Below are positions 20,859-30,769 of a DNA stretch of 64,000 bases, piece after piece. The DNA comes from Cristatella mucedo (taxonomy: Eukaryota > Bryozoa > Phylactolaemata > Cristatellidae): positions 1,017,001 through 1,081,000 of the forward strand of contig WPIO01000038.1 of NCBI GenBank assembly GCA_009760855.2, given 5' to 3'. The translations under genes were made by a program, and so were the position numbers. Under the pieces are notes generated by a model. That model did not search any database. It was not told the DNA's origin and was given only the letters and a program-made list of their open reading frames with translations. Each line of letters starts with the position of its first letter. The stretch's first letter is position 1.

Positions 20859-22342
20859 TTGGCAATCGTTAGACCCATACTTAAAAAGCCTGGATTAGTT
20901 ACAGAGGTCCTTGCAAACTATCGCCAATTTCCCTTCTTTCTTTTTTGTCAAAATTTTTTGAAAAAATTGTTGCTAAGCTGCTGGTTGAACATATTGAAAA
21001 GAATGAAATGTCAGAAACATTTTGATCAGGGTTCAAGAGGCAGCGCTCCACTGAAACGGCTCTCCTCCGTGTTAACAATGACATTATACGTGGCGACGAC
21101 GATGGGAATGTCACTGCTAGAGCTCTGCTAGATCTGCATGCTGCCTTCGACACCATTGATCACGATGTTCTGCTTGAACGATTGAGAACAAAGATCGGTC
21201 TGGCAGACAAAGCACTGGCATGGTTTAAATCGTACTTGTCTGATCGTGTTCAATTTGTGTCGTGTGGGGGTCAGGTCTCGCACACGAGAAGAGTCACCTG
21301 TGGAGTTCCTCAAGGGTACTCGGTCCCTTGCTGTTCTCTATTTTAATATAACCACTGGAAAAAGTGATTAAGGCCCAAGGAATAGGATATCACTTTTATG
21401 CTGACGCTACTCAGCTGTATTTGTCATTCAAACCGTCGGAATCTGCTGCAGCAACTGAGAAACTGAATGGTTGCTTTGCCAATACTCTATCCTGGATGTC
21501 GGAAAACTTCGAGAAATTAAATGACCATAAAACTGAACTGCTGCTCATAGGACACCCTAAGCGTGTGGTTGGATTAAAAGGCTTTGCTCTTCGAATAGGT
21601 GATACTATTGCGCGGCCATCACCAATGGCTCGAAATTTAGATGTCGTTTTCGACAGCTGCATTAATTTTAAAAGCTTCATTCAGAAGACTGATTCTACAG
21701 CATGCCATCACGTCCGATCCCTATGCAAGATTAGGAGTTGTCTTACACAGTGGCTTGTAAAAAACATAACAAGCTCCTTAGTTAAGTCTCGGCTTGATTC
21801 ATGTAATTCCATTTTGGCTTGGCTACCAAAGAAAGCAACTAGGCAACTGCAGCTGACTATGAATATGGCTGCAAGGCTAATCTTAAAGTCCCAGAGGTTT
21901 GAGCACGTGTCTCCTTTGCTGAAAGAGGTAGGATGGATGCCGGTTGAGCAACGGGCACGGAGCAATTTTCTTACTAGGCTTGACTCCGTCGTACCTAGGT
22001 GAACTGCTGCATCAGCTTCAGCTTGTTCGCACCCTCCGGTCCTGTGTGGATAATAAATTAGCTGTTCCATTCCTCCGCCTAAAGGCCGTTGGCGACAGAA
22101 GCTTTACCTCTGCAGGTCCTAGACTGTGGAACTCGCTTCCACAATTCTTACGAAACGACAACTACTCTCCTGCTTCCGGCTATGGCTCATCCTTTACAGC
22201 GGTCCTGAGCTGCTACTTCCATGCTACTCACTACCTCACGTGCTCTCCTGAATCTGCTATGCTTCCCGCTTTCTCTTTGCTTCGTGAGGCGAACTCTTTT
22301 GGCTACCGAATGCCTACCGAAAGCAGCTTAAGCTGTGAGTGA
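20859..22342 (+). pseudogene. LINE-2 copy E: reverse transcriptase
   Basis: RT motifs appear in changing frames: AIVRPILKKPGLVTEVLANY; a DLHAAFDTIDHDVL-like motif A near 21130; then 21364-22002 with FYADATQLYLSFKPSESAAA (YADD changed to YADA), WMSENFEKLNDHKTELLLIG, LSWL-type C-terminal helices, MNMAARLILKSQRFEHVSPL and VGWMPVEQRA. C-terminal KLAVPFLRLKAVGDRSFTSA at 22060-22130. The YADD to YADA change and several frameshifts make it inactive. Confidence 0.82.
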
Positions 22343-22541
22343 GCAATACAAAACTCTCTTGCGTAACACCCACATTATCTCTTTGAATTTGTGGAATTAC
22401 CGACTGTGATACATTACATTACATATTACATAGATAGGGCATCGTCTGGGATAAACACTTCGTTTAATCGGATTTACTTTGCACCTCTGAATAAGCTCGC
22501 TGTGCCTGCTCGGCCATGCGGCCTATGGTTTACCAGACATT

Positions 22542-22704
22542 GCCGAGCTGGTTTGGTCCAGCGGTTAAGGTTCTCGCCCCGACCGAGGCGGTATGATGTC
22601 GTGGGCTCGAGCCCCGAGGTATATGTGAAGCGCCTGAATGGAGCTTAAGTTCTCCAAGGGCGCTATAAAAATGAATTATATTACTATATTATTATTATTA
22701 TATT
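22542..22704 (+). mobile_element. tRNA-derived SINE with LINE-1-type tail, copy 1 (SINE-T)
   Basis: tRNA-like head with box A TGGTCCAGCGGTTAAGG (about 22555-22571) and box B GGCTCGAGCCC (22604-22614). Next comes the tail GAAGCGCCTGAATGGAGC, TTAAGTTCTCCAAGGGCGCT, then an ATTATATT run. The tail matches the LINE-1 3' hairpin. It is inserted in LINE-1 copy 6 between ACCAGACAT and ACTAACCAGG, so it is younger than that copy. Second copy at 61199-61343. Confidence 0.88.
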
Positions 22705-22742
22705 AACTAACCAGGTCTAATAAGCTCAAGCTTAAAAAAAAC

Positions 22743-23450
22743 ATGCGAAAGATCAGGACTGAGTGGACAAGAGAACTTCAGGTACCACCCACTCTCGCTT
22801 CTACTATTCCTATAATAACTCCGGTAATAAAAAATAACTTACTAGCTAGGGGCAAACCCAGTGTTATTCAGAAATTGGAAAGGCTGACGATCAAAATTGG
22901 CTCTGCCAGCATATTTCCAGTTGAATCAGCTCAAAATTTAGGTGTCATGTTTCAAAGTAACCTCTCGTTAGACAACCACATCAGCTCCACAATCAGGTCT
23001 ACCTACTTTCATCAACATAGGATTGCTAAAATTTGGGCTTGCTTAGATAAGGATACCACGTCTAAGTTAGTTTATGCATTTGTAAAATCCCATCTTGAAT
23101 TCTGTAACTCACTGCTTGCTGGCCTACCGGCATGTGCAATCAGGCGATTACAGCTGGTGCGAAACTCTGCAGCTAGGCTTGTCTGTCGTGACCGTCGCAG
23201 TTGCCACATCGCACAACTTCTCGCCGACCTGCACTGGCTACCAGTCAAGCAAGAGATCGACTTCACGGTTTTGTCGCTCACTTTTAGGTCACTTCATTCT
23301 TTGGCTCCAGCCTATTTCTCAGATCTACTCCCTCACCAGGCCGAGCATCGTACCAACCACTTTTCGGAATCCAACAGTTTAAAAATACCTCGTACAAACC
23401 TCAAATCCTTTGGAGACCATGCATTTAGTTCGTATGATCCCAAAGCCTAG
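22743..23450 (+). pseudogene. RT C-terminal frame of LINE-1 copy 6
   Basis: Uninterrupted 220-codon frame from LLARGKPSVIQKLERLTIKI to LKSFGDHAFSSYDPKA. It lacks the catalytic core because of the internal deletion. Its C-terminal region is the best preserved LINE-1 example in the window (AKIWACLDKDTTSKLVYAFV; CNSLLAGLPACAIRRLQLVR). Confidence 0.8.
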
Positions 23451-23785
23451 AACTCCCTCCCGACTTGCGTCAGAACATTCCCTGACTTTACCACATTTAA
23501 AAAAAACTTAAAAACACACCTATTTAGGCCAGCATTCAGTGGGTCCCTGTCATTCGTCCTTTATGTGCTTATGAGTGCTGACGCTGTGCATGCTGCCACT
23601 AACCACATTTGCATGCTGACCCTGTGCATGTTACCCCTAACCATGTTATTCATATTTATCAAGCATGACATTACCTATCATTCAATCGCGCTTCCCTTTG
23701 CAACAAATGTAAAGCGCCTATGAAGAGATTGAGGTCTCTGAGGGCGCTTTTTAAGTGCATTATTATTACTACTATTATTTAAGGC

Positions 23786-24440
23786 GTCAATAGTTAGAAA
23801 CTTCTCTATGGTAGGGAATTAACTGAACACGCAATGTTTAAGCAATTTCCGTTCGCCTCAAAGCTTAGTTTGATAACCCGAGCCAGTTATTTATGGTAAT
23901 TCTTGTGGAGCATGCAGAGTAAATTATACAGATACACGAGCTAGGGGCAACGAAAACGGAGAAACATAATGGCAGGTGACATGGCATTTCGATCATTAAC
24001 CTGCTTGATAGGAAGCCACTGATAGACAAATTCTGTCAAGTGTCCTGGTTTGATCAGTTGGAGACGCCCAGAAGTGCCGCAATTTATGAAAAACATAACC
24101 ACGTGGTCAAATTATAGTTAGAAAAATCAATAAAAAAAATTTAAAAACTTGGCCAATGCTGGCAATTTTAAAAAAATGGCTTGGTGACTCAAAAAGAAAC
24201 TGGGTGAATAAATTTGTTGCACTAAAGCTGTGGCATCTGAGGAGTTTCAGCTCAAACAACGAAGCACTTTGTGCTGCCAGTTGTTTTTAGCAAATTTAGC
24301 GGAAGCTGTGATCAAATTCGCTTGCTCACTCATAATGTGGGCTTGCCCATGGGCTGCCGCACACGCGAGCTGCTTGGACACAAATTTTAGTGGCGAGTCG
24401 GAGGGTCAGTGCCCGTCGAGGGAAACCAGCCTAGCTTGTC
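23786..24440. other. Unassigned first-intron sequence of the FERM-RING gene
   Basis: AT-rich, no repeats or exons recognised. Downstream (minus strand) of the first coding exon. Confidence 0.4.
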
Positions 24441-24444
24441 TTAC

Positions 24445-24534
24445 CTCGTCCAGAATGTCTGAGCCTAGCGTAAAAAGGCCGACGTGAATTATTAAAGGTC
24501 TATCATCCCCAGTGGTGGTCACGCGGCAGAGCAT
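24445..24534 (-). CDS. First coding exon of the MYLIP/IDOL-like FERM-RING gene
   Basis: Ninety bases, exactly 30 codons: MLCRVTTTGDDRPLIIHVGL then FTLGSDILDE, ending at donor GACGAG|GTAAGA. MYLIP-family proteins begin 'MLC.VT' and have about 30 residues before the 'VCR.LGI.E.DYFGLQ' segment, and the next exon (17900-18105) begins VCHRLRIEETDYFGLQ in matching phase. This start is therefore chosen with some confidence. An acceptor-like TTGATTGTCAG lies about 20 bases upstream of the ATG, so a non-coding first exon may exist further up. The protein would be a cytosolic E3 ligase. Vertebrate IDOL targets LDL-receptor family tails and the insect homologue is Dnr1; function here is inferred only. 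Confidence 0.8.
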
Positions 24535-24662
24535 GACAAATCCGTGGTAGTCGTGGACACTGACAATCAATCACCAGCTTGTTCGACGGACTTGAAAAAC
24601 TGCAACGGGCATAAGCGTATAAGTAACGTACAGGCATCCAAAGTCAGACTTAGTCGCTTTTG

Positions 24663-24722
24663 AATATGAATTTAGCTCAGGAGTTATCCTTAGGAGTTAT
24701 CCTTAGGAGTTATCCTTGGGAG
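24663..24722. repeat. 16-base tandem repeat
   Basis: Three units of about 16 bases (GGAGTTATCCTTAGGA type) in a row at about 24680-24722, upstream of the first coding exon of the minus-strand gene. Confidence 0.8.
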
Positions 24723-25339
24723 ATATCATCTCGATGCTGCCCAGGAGGCCCGCTGTGGGTGCATTTGCTTCGTTGCATGTTTGCTTTGGTTTCTATCGGT
24801 GCTGCTGCCAATCAGCGAAAAAACTCTTTACTTTTATATTAAAGATTTCTATAAAATATCTTCTATGGCGTAGCTAAGTATTTACTTTATACTCGCACTT
24901 TTTAGCAAACAAAAATTGAATAATATCGTGACCTGGATTACAAGGATTCTGTCGTGGGCCCACTCACTCCAGAGACACAGGGGATCTTCATGTCAGCATG
25001 GTGCCAACCGATCGAACTTTATGGCAATACATTTTCTACAGGAATTTTTCCTTATAGAACTTTCCTTTGGTATCGTAGCTTTTGGATGAACATTTGTGCG
25101 TGATGACAAGATCCTGCATACCGTGATTTTTCGTGGCTGTGCTTGGGTACGTCATCATGCCATATTGAGGAGCTTCTTGGTTAGAGCTACTTCTGTACAT
25201 CCTCATCGACTCTCAGCGGTTTGCCTACTTGGGCTATGTACTCGTGGTGTCTCATCTTCAGCATCCTTGCTGTGTCAGCATTGTCAGCTTAGACCGTCTG
25301 CACCAGCTAAATCTCGATTTTGCATCGCTAGCATTTCGC
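24723..25339. other. Unassigned stretch upstream of the FERM-RING gene
   Basis: No gene recognised. The plus frame 25096-25416 runs into the start of a degenerate LINE-1 copy and is not supported as a gene. Confidence 0.35.
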
Positions 25340-26715
25340 TACAGCGGTTGATCTTAGTGAGCTATTTTAGATCGTGTGTGTCAATGGCAGCAAGATACAA
25401 TCCGATGAGCCCTTGAAGTATGGGTTACCCCGTTGACATGTTTTAGGTCCACTACTTTATTTAGTGTACGCTCTAATTCTTGCCTGTTTTATTGCCACTT
25501 CAACCTAGACTATAATTTCTAGGTACATGCTGCATAGCATGTTACATGTTCTTTGGTCTCAGCATCCTGCCTTTCAGCTCCCCTGATTCTCGAAACTCCC
25601 TTGCAGCTAATACATCGGACACTCACATAGATAGCTGCTAACTTTCACAAATTGAATGACCATATATGTTTAATTGTTATAGAAAACTTTGAAACACTAT
25701 AACTAAACACGTATGCCTCAGAATTGGATCTGTTAACATATTTTGTTTATCTTCTGCTTCGAATCTGAGCATCCTGTTAAAAACATAAAATTCTCTAGGT
25801 GACCATACAAGCTCTGTAGTCAAATCTGATTCCTTTCAGCTATGCAACTTAGACATAATTTGGGTGTGCTTAGATAAGTGGGCTTTAGCCAAGGCAGTCC
25901 AAGCATTCATGATATCCTATCGAGACTTCTGTAGTTGTTACCTTGCAATTCTTACTGCCTGTGCGGTGAGATGCTTGCAAGTGCTGCGAAACTCGACCGC
26001 ATTGCAAGTGCCACATAACACCATTTATTACTACCCTTCACTGGCTCCTATCGACGTCAATGTTATATATCTTATTTGATCCTTCATTCTTTAGCTCTGG
26101 TTTACTGCTTGAATTTAAGTTCGCCTCATACCGCCCGCTGCTCTGACTGGTCGTCTGTCTCAAATCATTTGGATGTGGTACCTTCAGCTCTTATGCTCCC
26201 GACTCTTGGGGGTCACTGCCGACTATAATCTCCACATTCCATGAATTGATAACATTCAAGCTACTACTCCCCCACCACGCGAAGAATCGTACAAATCCAC
26301 TGTTCTGACTCGAATCGTTTAGTCATACATTGTACTAACCTCAAAACCGTTGGAGACCGAGCCTTTAGGTCTTGTACTCCAAAAGGCTGGGATTCAATAG
26401 CAGCGCTTGTCACAACTTCCCCTGTCATTATGAATCTTAAAAAAAACTAAAAATTCAAAAAGTTATCACATCATTTAGTGGGTCCCTGTGATTCATTTTC
26501 TATGTGCTTGAGCGTGTTGACACTGTGCATGCTGTCCCTGACCATACTTGTATGCTGACCCTGTGCATGTCACCCCTAATAATGTTATTCTTGCTGTTCA
26601 TTCAGCATGCTACCCCCATCCATTCAATCAGGCTTCATTGGCAGCAAATTTTGAATGCTTAGAAAGACATTGAGTTCTCCGATGGTGCTATATAATATGT
26701 ATATTTTTTTATCAT
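25340..26715 (+). mobile_element. Old, degenerate LINE-1 copy
   Basis: Collinear with LINE-1 from the GVPQGS region (CTTGAAGTATGGGTTACCCC) through a broken RT to the 3' UTR (TTGACACTGTGCATGCTG, CTGACCCTGTGCATGTCACC) and the hairpin (GCTTAGAAAGACATTGAGTT, CTCCGATGGTGCTATATAAT). Many substitutions; the YADD region is no longer legible. Much older than copies A and 6. Confidence 0.65.
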
Positions 26716-26930
26716 AACCTTGAAACCTACCTTTTAATTACAGCATTTGAAGGGTCTTTGTGATTCGTCCTTTGTGTATTGTACCTGCTTATACTATGCC
26801 TGATACTTACAGATGATAGTACCAAACATTCGGTAATAATTTACATGTAGCATCTGTAAAGTGCCTAGAGACAGAGTCAGCCCTCTGAAAGTGGTATACA
26901 AATGCATTAATATTCTTTTTAATATTAAAA
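26716..26930 (+). mobile_element. Diverged LINE-1-like 3' end
   Basis: A second 3' end directly after the previous one: GGGTCTTTGTGATTCGTCCT, a shortened 3' UTR, then AAAGTGCCTAGAGACAGAGT, CAGCCCTCTGAAAGTGGTAT, ACAAATGCATTAATATT. The hairpin arms differ (AGTGCC/GTGGTAT), suggesting a separate subfamily. Confidence 0.55.
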
Positions 26931-26993
26931 TCAATCGTTCTCTCCGTGCTTCATTCCCTCACGTATTGTAAGAACTAATAGACTGCCAGTTTA

Positions 26994-27464
26994 TTGAGTT
27001 ATAAATTACGTGTTGCCATGGCCGGATGCCAAAAGGTCACTGTTCCTTCGACGTGGCAGCCGCAGAAACAGGTGGGGGTCCAAAGATTGACAGGGATCAA
27101 ATTAGGGGTCACAAGTTCACACAAAGAGTTGAAGTCACCTCAAAGCTCCATCTCCGCTCTAAGTGAGGGCAGCCAATCGAATATGTTTTGCTTGTACTTT
27201 AGTCGGGGAGAATTCACACCAAGCAAAGTTGCCGAAGCAAGAAAGCTCTCCTCTCAGATTTTCGTAGACACGGCGGGCGTCATGCTCTGTCAGAAGCCCG
27301 TGGTGCGAACCGATGCTCGTTTACTGTTGACTGGCCAAAGCTTTCCCAAGCTTCAGGCCATTGGCCATATGGTCATTGGCCATATGGTCATTGGCCATAT
27401 GGTCATTGGCCATATGGTCATTGGCCAGAAATTGAAACCACTCACGCGAAATTTTCTGCGCTAA
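26994..27464 (+). CDS. Open reading frame of unknown function, ending in a 15-base tandem repeat
   Basis: 156 codons from a TTG/ATG-type start (MSYKLRVAMAGCQKVTVPST...). I recognise no domain. The C-terminal part IGHMVIGHMVIGHMVIGHMV is encoded by the tandem repeat at 27355-27427. No splice sites or neighbours support expression. It may be chance or part of an unrecognised repeat; a SINE-A copy follows immediately. Confidence 0.2.
   Translation: MSYKLRVAMAGCQKVTVPSTWQPQKQVGVQRLTGIKLGVTSSHKELKSPQSSISALSEGSQSNMFCLYFSRGEFTPSKVAEARKLSSQIFVDTAGVMLCQKPVVRTDARLLLTGQSFPKLQAIGHMVIGHMVIGHMVIGHMVIGQKLKPLTRNFLR
27355..27427. repeat. 15-base palindromic tandem repeat
   Basis: Nearly five perfect units of CATTGGCCATATGGT. 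Each unit contains two palindromes, TGGCCA and CCATATGG, so the array can form many short hairpins. No divergence between units, so expansion looks recent. Confidence 0.92.
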
Positions 27465-27471
27465 TGATATT

Positions 27472-27628
27472 AGCTGATTGAATAGCCTCATCTTTCATAG
27501 CCGCAGAAGAGCCTTAACGGCTACCACCACTGCTAGCAAGTGGCAATAAAGGATTATCTACTGCAGTATGCGACCATTGACCTCGGTCGTGTAAAGCAAG
27601 CACCTTACCCCGTGGGCTATTACAGCTC
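27472..27628 (-). mobile_element. tRNA-derived SINE, family A, copy 3
   Basis: Reverse complement of the family: head with GTAAGGTGCTTGCTTTACAC and the box B position AGGTCAATGGTCGC (degenerate), then ATAATCCTTTATTGCCACTT, GCAGTGGTGGTAGCCGTTAA, GGCTCTTCTGCGGCTATGAA, GAGGCTATTCAATCA. Confidence 0.65.
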
Positions 27629-27634
27629 TGTAAT

Positions 27635-28118
27635 GTAACATAATTTACCTCAGCGTAACTTCAAAAAGCCGCAAAGACTAAGTGGGTGCTATGAAGGACA
27701 GTTTCCTATAGCACAATGAAAGCCTAGGTGACTCTCTATACGCATTTGGAAGGTAGCATACCCCAGCTCATACATACAAGAGAAAGTGAGAAATATATCC
27801 GAATCAGGAGAGTAGTTGAAGTAGTGAGTAGCATGGAAGTAGCAGCTCGGGATGGCTCGAAATTATGTTCCATAGTCGTCAGCAGGAGAGTAGATACAAT
27901 TGCATAAGAGATGTAGAGGTGACGTCCATAATCTAGAACCTGCCGAGCAAAAGCCTATATCGCCAACGGTCTTTTAGCGGAGAAACGGAACGGCTAATCT
28001 ATTGCCCATAGAATATTTGAAGGCACGAAGAGACTGAATGCAATACTAGTGTAATAGTTCAGCTAGGTATGGAGGGGCCAAGCTGACGCCAGCCTTGTAG
28101 GTCGGTGTAAGAACTGGA
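27635..28118 (-). mobile_element. LINE-2 3' fragment (antisense), diverged
   Basis: Minus-strand LINE-2 from the RT C-terminus (AAGCTGACGCCAGCCTTGTA region in plus orientation) to the 3' end. It is recognisable by AAGAGAAAGTGAGAAATATA, GTAGTGAGTAGCATGGAAGT and GTTCAGCTAGGTATGGAGGG. More diverged than other LINE-2 copies. Confidence 0.75.
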
Positions 28119-30769
28119 GCAAGCAAATGCGAAAACTATGAACAGCATTATATGTTTGCCATGTCAAAGATTGAACATCTAGTTTTTTAGTTAGGTTCAT
28201 CCTTTCGTTTCCCCTATGGTTATCCTGTAATCCTTTGTCAAGAACGACAGCTTTACCTTGGTTCAGCGTAGCGATTTGGCAAATAGGTGACAAGTGGACA
28301 AGCAGCGCCAAATCTGACCAGCACAAAAACACACACAACAACAGCGGGGCTGGGAAGATAATGAGCGAGCTGTGAAACCTCGCCTCCAAACAGTTTGAAA
28401 GTGAAATCATCTGGTACAAAAGGTCTCGTTCAGATCCTCAGCAAAGCCGAAGCTGTTAGTCTGATGAACGGCATATTGCTCACCACTTTGAATATGTAAG
28501 CCTATTCGTTGTCCATTCACTGCATTATTGACTACGAAGTGGCATCAGTAACGAGTGGCAAAGAATTTGTCTCATTTTTTCGAGAACGCTTAAAAGGCGC
28601 GCATGGAGTAGGGCGACCCAGGAACGATGCTAGAATAGTAACTAGGCCTACTCTGTAGCCCTCGCACTAAGCGAAAGCCGCCTTCGCCTTACCAAGGACT
28701 GCGATGGTCGCTGGCACGTGCGAATGGTGGTAGCAGGTCTTCCTAAGAGATAACAACATGCACGCTTTGAATGAGCCACTTACCTTTCGGGCCAGCCAGG
28801 CTAGCGAAAGTATCGTCGCCTATAGAAGGATCTCGATTTGAGGTGGTGCGATGCGGATCAAAGTTCAGCGAGCTATTCATTGGATGGAAGTCACGCATAC
28901 GCACTATGTCATATCTTATAACCGCTAGAACTTGTTTTTTTGGACTTGTAATCCACTTTTTTTTTTATACCAAAAGGAGTCTGCAACGCCATAAATGACT
29001 GAAATATGTGTTCTTTGGTGTGCTCTTGTCGGATACGGCAGCAAGTCAATTGACCAGCGTTTAGACTCTGTAGCACTAAGACCAGCTGAACTACTCGACA
29101 TTTGTACTACAGTCTGCTGACTCGCTTCATCACTACACCTTGCCTATACGTGGCACAACATTGAGTAGACGCTCACCATATTCAGCTTTGAGGCACTATG
29201 TGATTTTAGGTCTCGGTTTTTCTTCGCTGTCCAATGAGGTGGTCAACTATAGTGCACCGTGCCAAGCTTTGAATTTGGGCGTGACAACGAGGCAACTTTT
29301 AATCATTGACATGAAATTCTGTTGAAATTTGCAGATGGGCGTGTCGACGCAAAGCCTTTGATCAATGGGGAGCAAATCAATATAAAATAATTCAGAGTGG
29401 TAGTCTAGATGCATCTGCTTTGATGTGTCACAAGGACCTCAGACTATACAAATATAGGAACAGCTGACGAGCAATACCATCATTTGACTATGCCTATCGA
29501 TAACGCAATAAAATATGAGTAATATGAGCAAGGAAAAATTACCATGCTGTAGACCTTCACACTACAACATTGCTGCAAAAATAAGCTTATATAATGTCAA
29601 TCTGATGTATTACACCAGTAATACAAAACCGTCTCTCTATACTTCAAAAGATCGCATGTAAAAAGTGAGTTAAAGCTTATGTAAAGATCAAAAGAAGACC
29701 ATCAATGCTGTCTTGACGGTGGAAACTAGCTGCATAAGCAATAGAGTAAGACGGCTGTACTTCCAAAGTGGTTACTTCAACTTGCTTCTATAGCAAGGCT
29801 GTGCTAACTTTTAAATCCACCGAGTAATCACCGAGAGTTTACAGCTTAGACGATATGAGGACCACTCATCCATTGCCTCACTACAACGGTATCGCCTGGA
29901 GCAGCAGGCCAGGCACGAACTAGTCTTGTTTTGAAAAGCGTGGTAGTGTCTGCTTCGAACGTATATTAAACATATTGCTAACTATGATAATAAAAACCGT
30001 TTGTCCCTAGGTCTTAGCTAGTGGTAAGGTAATTCACTTAAAAAACCTAACTCGCGGGTTCCAGATCTGTAGCAGGCAACTTCATGTTAATCTGAGCCAG
30101 GAGGAGATGTGAATGCTATGGCTTCCCTGTCACTATGTTCAGTGAGTGTGAGTGATGCCGTAAAATCAGGTAACTGTCAATATCCTTTATGGCAAATTTG
30201 AAGAACTAATCAATTATCGGCACATCGAATATGCTGGATAGGAAGGCCTTTAAAACGATGCTTGGTAATGAAGTATGCAGTTCAGCGGTGTATGCACACG
30301 AACGACGTTTATAGGGACTGAGAAAATGATTTCAAGAGCTGGTTGTTTTTATCTTACTTTTCTAAACTTCGCCACGGCTGAGAATGTAATTTTCTTCTTA
30401 AGCCAGGAGTGTAGACTCGTCTTCCATAATATCGCAGGGGTGGATGCTAAAGGTGTGCACAGATACCCAATTTTTGTGTCAGTTGCATTTTTTCAATTTT
30501 GTTAAACAAATCAACCCACAACTCAAAAAAATGCGTCAAATAATGCCAAAATTAAAGAATCACTCCTTCCCAACCTATCTAGACTGTTCAAATTGCTCAT
30601 GTGGGAATTAGTTTTTTATGTTGAACTTTTCTTTAGCTTACCATAAGTCCTTGAATTGAGAACTTCAAACGTGCTGGGGAAACTGAAGATGGCGCGGTCT
30701 ACGAGGAGAGTGAGGATTCACAAATTGCCAATGCTACCAAGGAATATGAGTATGTTGTTGGCAGTAGTA
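28119..30769. other. Long stretch with no recognisable gene
   Basis: AT-rich unique sequence. Only short unsupported frames (28771-28998, 29140-29325, 30275-30505) and a SINE-like region at 30005-30185. Confidence 0.45.
30005..30185 (+). mobile_element. Possible tRNA-derived SINE, other family
   Basis: Box A-like TTAGCTAGTGGTAAGG and box B-like GCGGGTTCCAGATC about 35 bases apart, as in a tRNA head. A body follows with no second copy in the window. Could be a degenerate tRNA pseudogene. Confidence 0.35.

Larger units (their letters stand above)
19780..22432 (+). mobile_element. LINE-2 copy E, near complete
   Basis: About 2.65 kb from the endonuclease (GGVAMLF near 19871) through RT to GATACATTACATTACATATTACAT. 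It is the only LINE-2 copy here that includes the endonuclease. The 5' limit is estimated because there is no second copy to compare. Several frame breaks. Confidence 0.85.
22485..23785 (+). mobile_element. LINE-1 copy 6, internally deleted and split by a SINE
   Basis: It begins after the LINE-2 tail with CACCTCTGAATAAGCTCGCT (equivalent to about 1945 of copy A). It is interrupted by a SINE at 22542-22704, resumes at ACTAACCAGGTCTAATAAGC, then jumps from about 2065 to about 3243 of copy A. RT C-terminus, 3' UTR, hairpin (AAGCGCCTATGAAGAG...GAGGGCGCT) and tail follow. Confidence 0.82.

Noticed and set aside
22542-22614. Functional tRNA gene
   Set aside because: Boxes A and B are present but acceptor and anticodon arms do not pair properly, and the sequence continues into a LINE-type tail; same for 61199-61271. 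They are SINE heads.
24230-24487. Plus-strand frame MASEEFQLKQRSTLCCQL...
   Set aside because: Antisense to the first coding exon of the FERM-RING gene; no independent support.
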